The notes below the pieces were generated by a model that saw nothing but the letters and a program-made list of their open reading frames with translations, had not been told where the DNA came from and made no database searches. A stretch of 13,341 nt of DNA, from the NCBI GenBank assembly GCA_050181375.1, contig JBFXDF010000097.1:1-13341 (forward strand), read 5' to 3'. Shown in pieces: positions 12,280 to 13,341 of this stretch. The first letter of the stretch is position 1; each line of letters opens with the position of its first letter. The DNA is from DATARH01 sp050181375 (lineage in GTDB: Bacteria; Pseudomonadota; Alphaproteobacteria; ATCC43930; CGMCC-115725). The position numbers and the translations under genes are program-made.

Positions 12280-13017
12280 CTATCGCGAGGACCGCGACGG
12301 CGCCATGTCGGCAAAGCCGGTGAGCGTCGCGCGCAATGCCGTGATGCCGAGCCGATCTTCGGCGCTGGTCAGGTGTAGTTCAGGATGTGCGGCGGCGTGC
12401 CGCGCCAACTCGGCGGCGACGCTTTCGGCGACGGTGGCCCGGTCCGCCGGGCCGAGCTTGTCGATTTTGGTCAGCACCGCCTGATACGACAGGCCGGCGG
12501 CGTCGCACAGCGCCATCAGCGCGCGATCGGGGTCCTTGACCCCGTGCCGCGCATCGATCAGCAGGCAGACCCGGCGCAGGCCGGAGCGGCCGCGCAGATA
12601 ATTTCGCGTCAGCCTGGTCCAGCCCTCAATCGCGCTTTTCGAAGCCGCGGCGTAGCCGTAGCCGGGCAGATCGACCAGCATAAGCCGGCCGTCGAGGTCG
12701 AAAAAATTAAGCTGGCGGGTGCGCCCCGGCGTGTTCGAGGTGCGCGCCAGCATGCGCCGTCCGGTCAGCGCGTTGACAAGGCTCGACTTGCCGACATTCG
12801 AGCGCCCGACAAACGCGATCTCGGGCAGGCTCTCCGGCGGCAGCGCGGCCTCGTCGGCGGCGCCGGCGACAAAGCGGCACTCGCGGGCGAACAGCTTGCG
12901 GCCGGCTTCGACCTCTTCGAGGCCGAGCACGCGCGGCGGATAGAGGCCGATGTCGGCGATTGGCGCGTCCACGATCGGCTTGGTCAGGCCGCGCCCGCCC
13001 GGTGCATGATCGCCCAT
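12280..13017 (-). CDS. engB: Ribosome biogenesis GTP-binding protein EngB/YsxC (YihA)
   Basis: Essential TRAFAC-class GTPase needed for late assembly of the large ribosomal subunit. With ATG 13017 the product is 245 aa. G1 is GRSNVGKSS (~71-79), G2 lies in NTPGRT (~95-100), G3 is DLPGYGYA (~116-123), G4 is TKID (~183-186) and G5 is TSAED (~217-221). The family core begins around residue 36 (EVEAGRKLFA). The start is uncertain: ATG 13017 overlaps the yidC 3' end by 34 bp, and GTG 12972 (residue 16) would sit 11 bp after the yidC stop. Neither has a clear Shine-Dalgarno. Order yidC-engB-argB is common in alphaproteobacteria. Confidence 0.95.
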   Translation of the reverse strand: MGDHAPGGRGLTKPIVDAPIADIGLYPPRVLGLEEVEAGRKLFARECRFVAGAADEAALPPESLPEIAFVGRSNVGKSSLVNALTGRRMLARTSNTPGRTRQLNFFDLDGRLMLVDLPGYGYAAASKSAIEGWTRLTRNYLRGRSGLRRVCLLIDARHGVKDPDRALMALCDAAGLSYQAVLTKIDKLGPADRATVAESVAAELARHAAAHPELHLTSAEDRLGITALRATLTGFADMAPSRSSR

Positions 13018-13341
13018 TGCTGGCCGATGCTGAGCAGATTGTTCCATGCCCAATAGATCACGAGCCCGGCCGGAAACGCCGCCAGCATGTAGGTGAATAC
13101 GACCGGCAGCAGCATGAACATGCGCGCCTGCATCGGGTCCACCGGCTGCGGGTTCAGCTTCTGCTGCAGGAACATCGTCACGCCCATGATCAGCGGCCAT
13201 GCGCCGATCATCAGAAAGTGCGGCGGGATGTAAGGAATGAGGCCGAACAGGTTGAAAACCGTGGTCGGATCGGGCGCCGACAGATCGTGAATCCAGCCGA
13301 AAAACGGGGCATGGCGCATCTCGATCGTGACGAAAAGCACC
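12984..13341 (-). CDS. yidC: Membrane protein insertase YidC, C-terminal part only
   Basis: Inner-membrane insertase that works alone or with SecYEG. About 119 codons are visible, open at the right window edge. They cover the end of the conserved insertase core: APFFGWIHDLSAPDP, a helix near FLMIGAWPLIMGVTMFLQQKL, the PMQARMFMLLPVVFTYMLAAFPAGLVIYW helices (given here as landmarks 9 to 25 residues before the WNNLL motif) and the family-typical ending WNNLLSIGQQWAIM. The protein stops six residues later, so it lacks a long C-terminal tail. It is the first gene visible in the leftward run; the N-terminal periplasmic domain and any rpmH/rnpA neighbours lie outside the window. Confidence 0.95.
   Translation of the reverse strand, partial: VLFVTIEMRHAPFFGWIHDLSAPDPTTVFNLFGLIPYIPPHFLMIGAWPLIMGVTMFLQQKLNPQPVDPMQARMFMLLPVVFTYMLAAFPAGLVIYWAWNNLLSIGQQWAIMHRAGAA

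Overview
The window is GC-rich, densely packed bacterial chromosome that looks alphaproteobacterial. Supporting this are a fused TrpE-TrpG anthranilate synthase preceded by a Trp-rich leader peptide (the arrangement known from Rhizobium and relatives), a ccmF-ccmG-ccmH-ccmI cytochrome c maturation operon, and a yidC-engB-argB chain followed by a HAD hydrolase and bolA. I cannot name a genus. Everything visible is chromosomal; I see no phage, plasmid, transposase, tRNA, rRNA or CRISPR.

Layout. (1) Bases 1-4840 read leftward. A promoter (4812-4840) drives a 13-residue leader peptide trpL with three consecutive Trp codons (4763-4804), then an attenuator (4708-4775), then trpE(G) (2462-4648). Next on the same strand are a TfdA-like Fe(II)/2-oxoglutarate dioxygenase (1468-2352) and the first 441 codons of a DHA2-family MFS exporter that runs off the left edge. 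A composite hairpin repeat lies between those last two. (2) Bases 4935-10304 read rightward: an extended -10 promoter candidate overlapping a palindrome, then ccmF, ccmG, ccmH, ccmI and a second TauD/TfdA-type dioxygenase only a few bases after ccmI. (3) Bases 10366-13341 read leftward: yidC (C-terminal part), engB, argB, a pyrimidine 5'-nucleotidase-like HAD protein and bolA, with very short gaps or overlaps, so probably one transcript. The two operons converge at 10305-10365, which holds GC-rich hairpins.

How the parts work. trpE(G) makes anthranilate, the first committed step to tryptophan. Its leader shows a complete attenuation logic: Trp codons in segment 1, mutually exclusive pairings 1:2, 2:3 and 3:4, and a -10 box placed so that the transcript should start at or next to the A of the leader AUG (a leaderless mRNA). 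CcmF/H/G/I form the apocytochrome reduction and heme ligation module of System I; ccmA-E are not in the window. EngB and YidC serve ribosome assembly and membrane protein insertion, and ArgB serves arginine synthesis.

The points most worth a second look are the leaderless trpL attenuator with an almost absent U-tract, and a 78-bp palindromic repeat sitting in frame inside the 5' end of ccmH, which appears to push the signal peptide about 54 residues into the protein. The lower GC content of ccmG and the dioxygenase at the end of the ccm operon are secondary. None of these is clearly a wholly new system.
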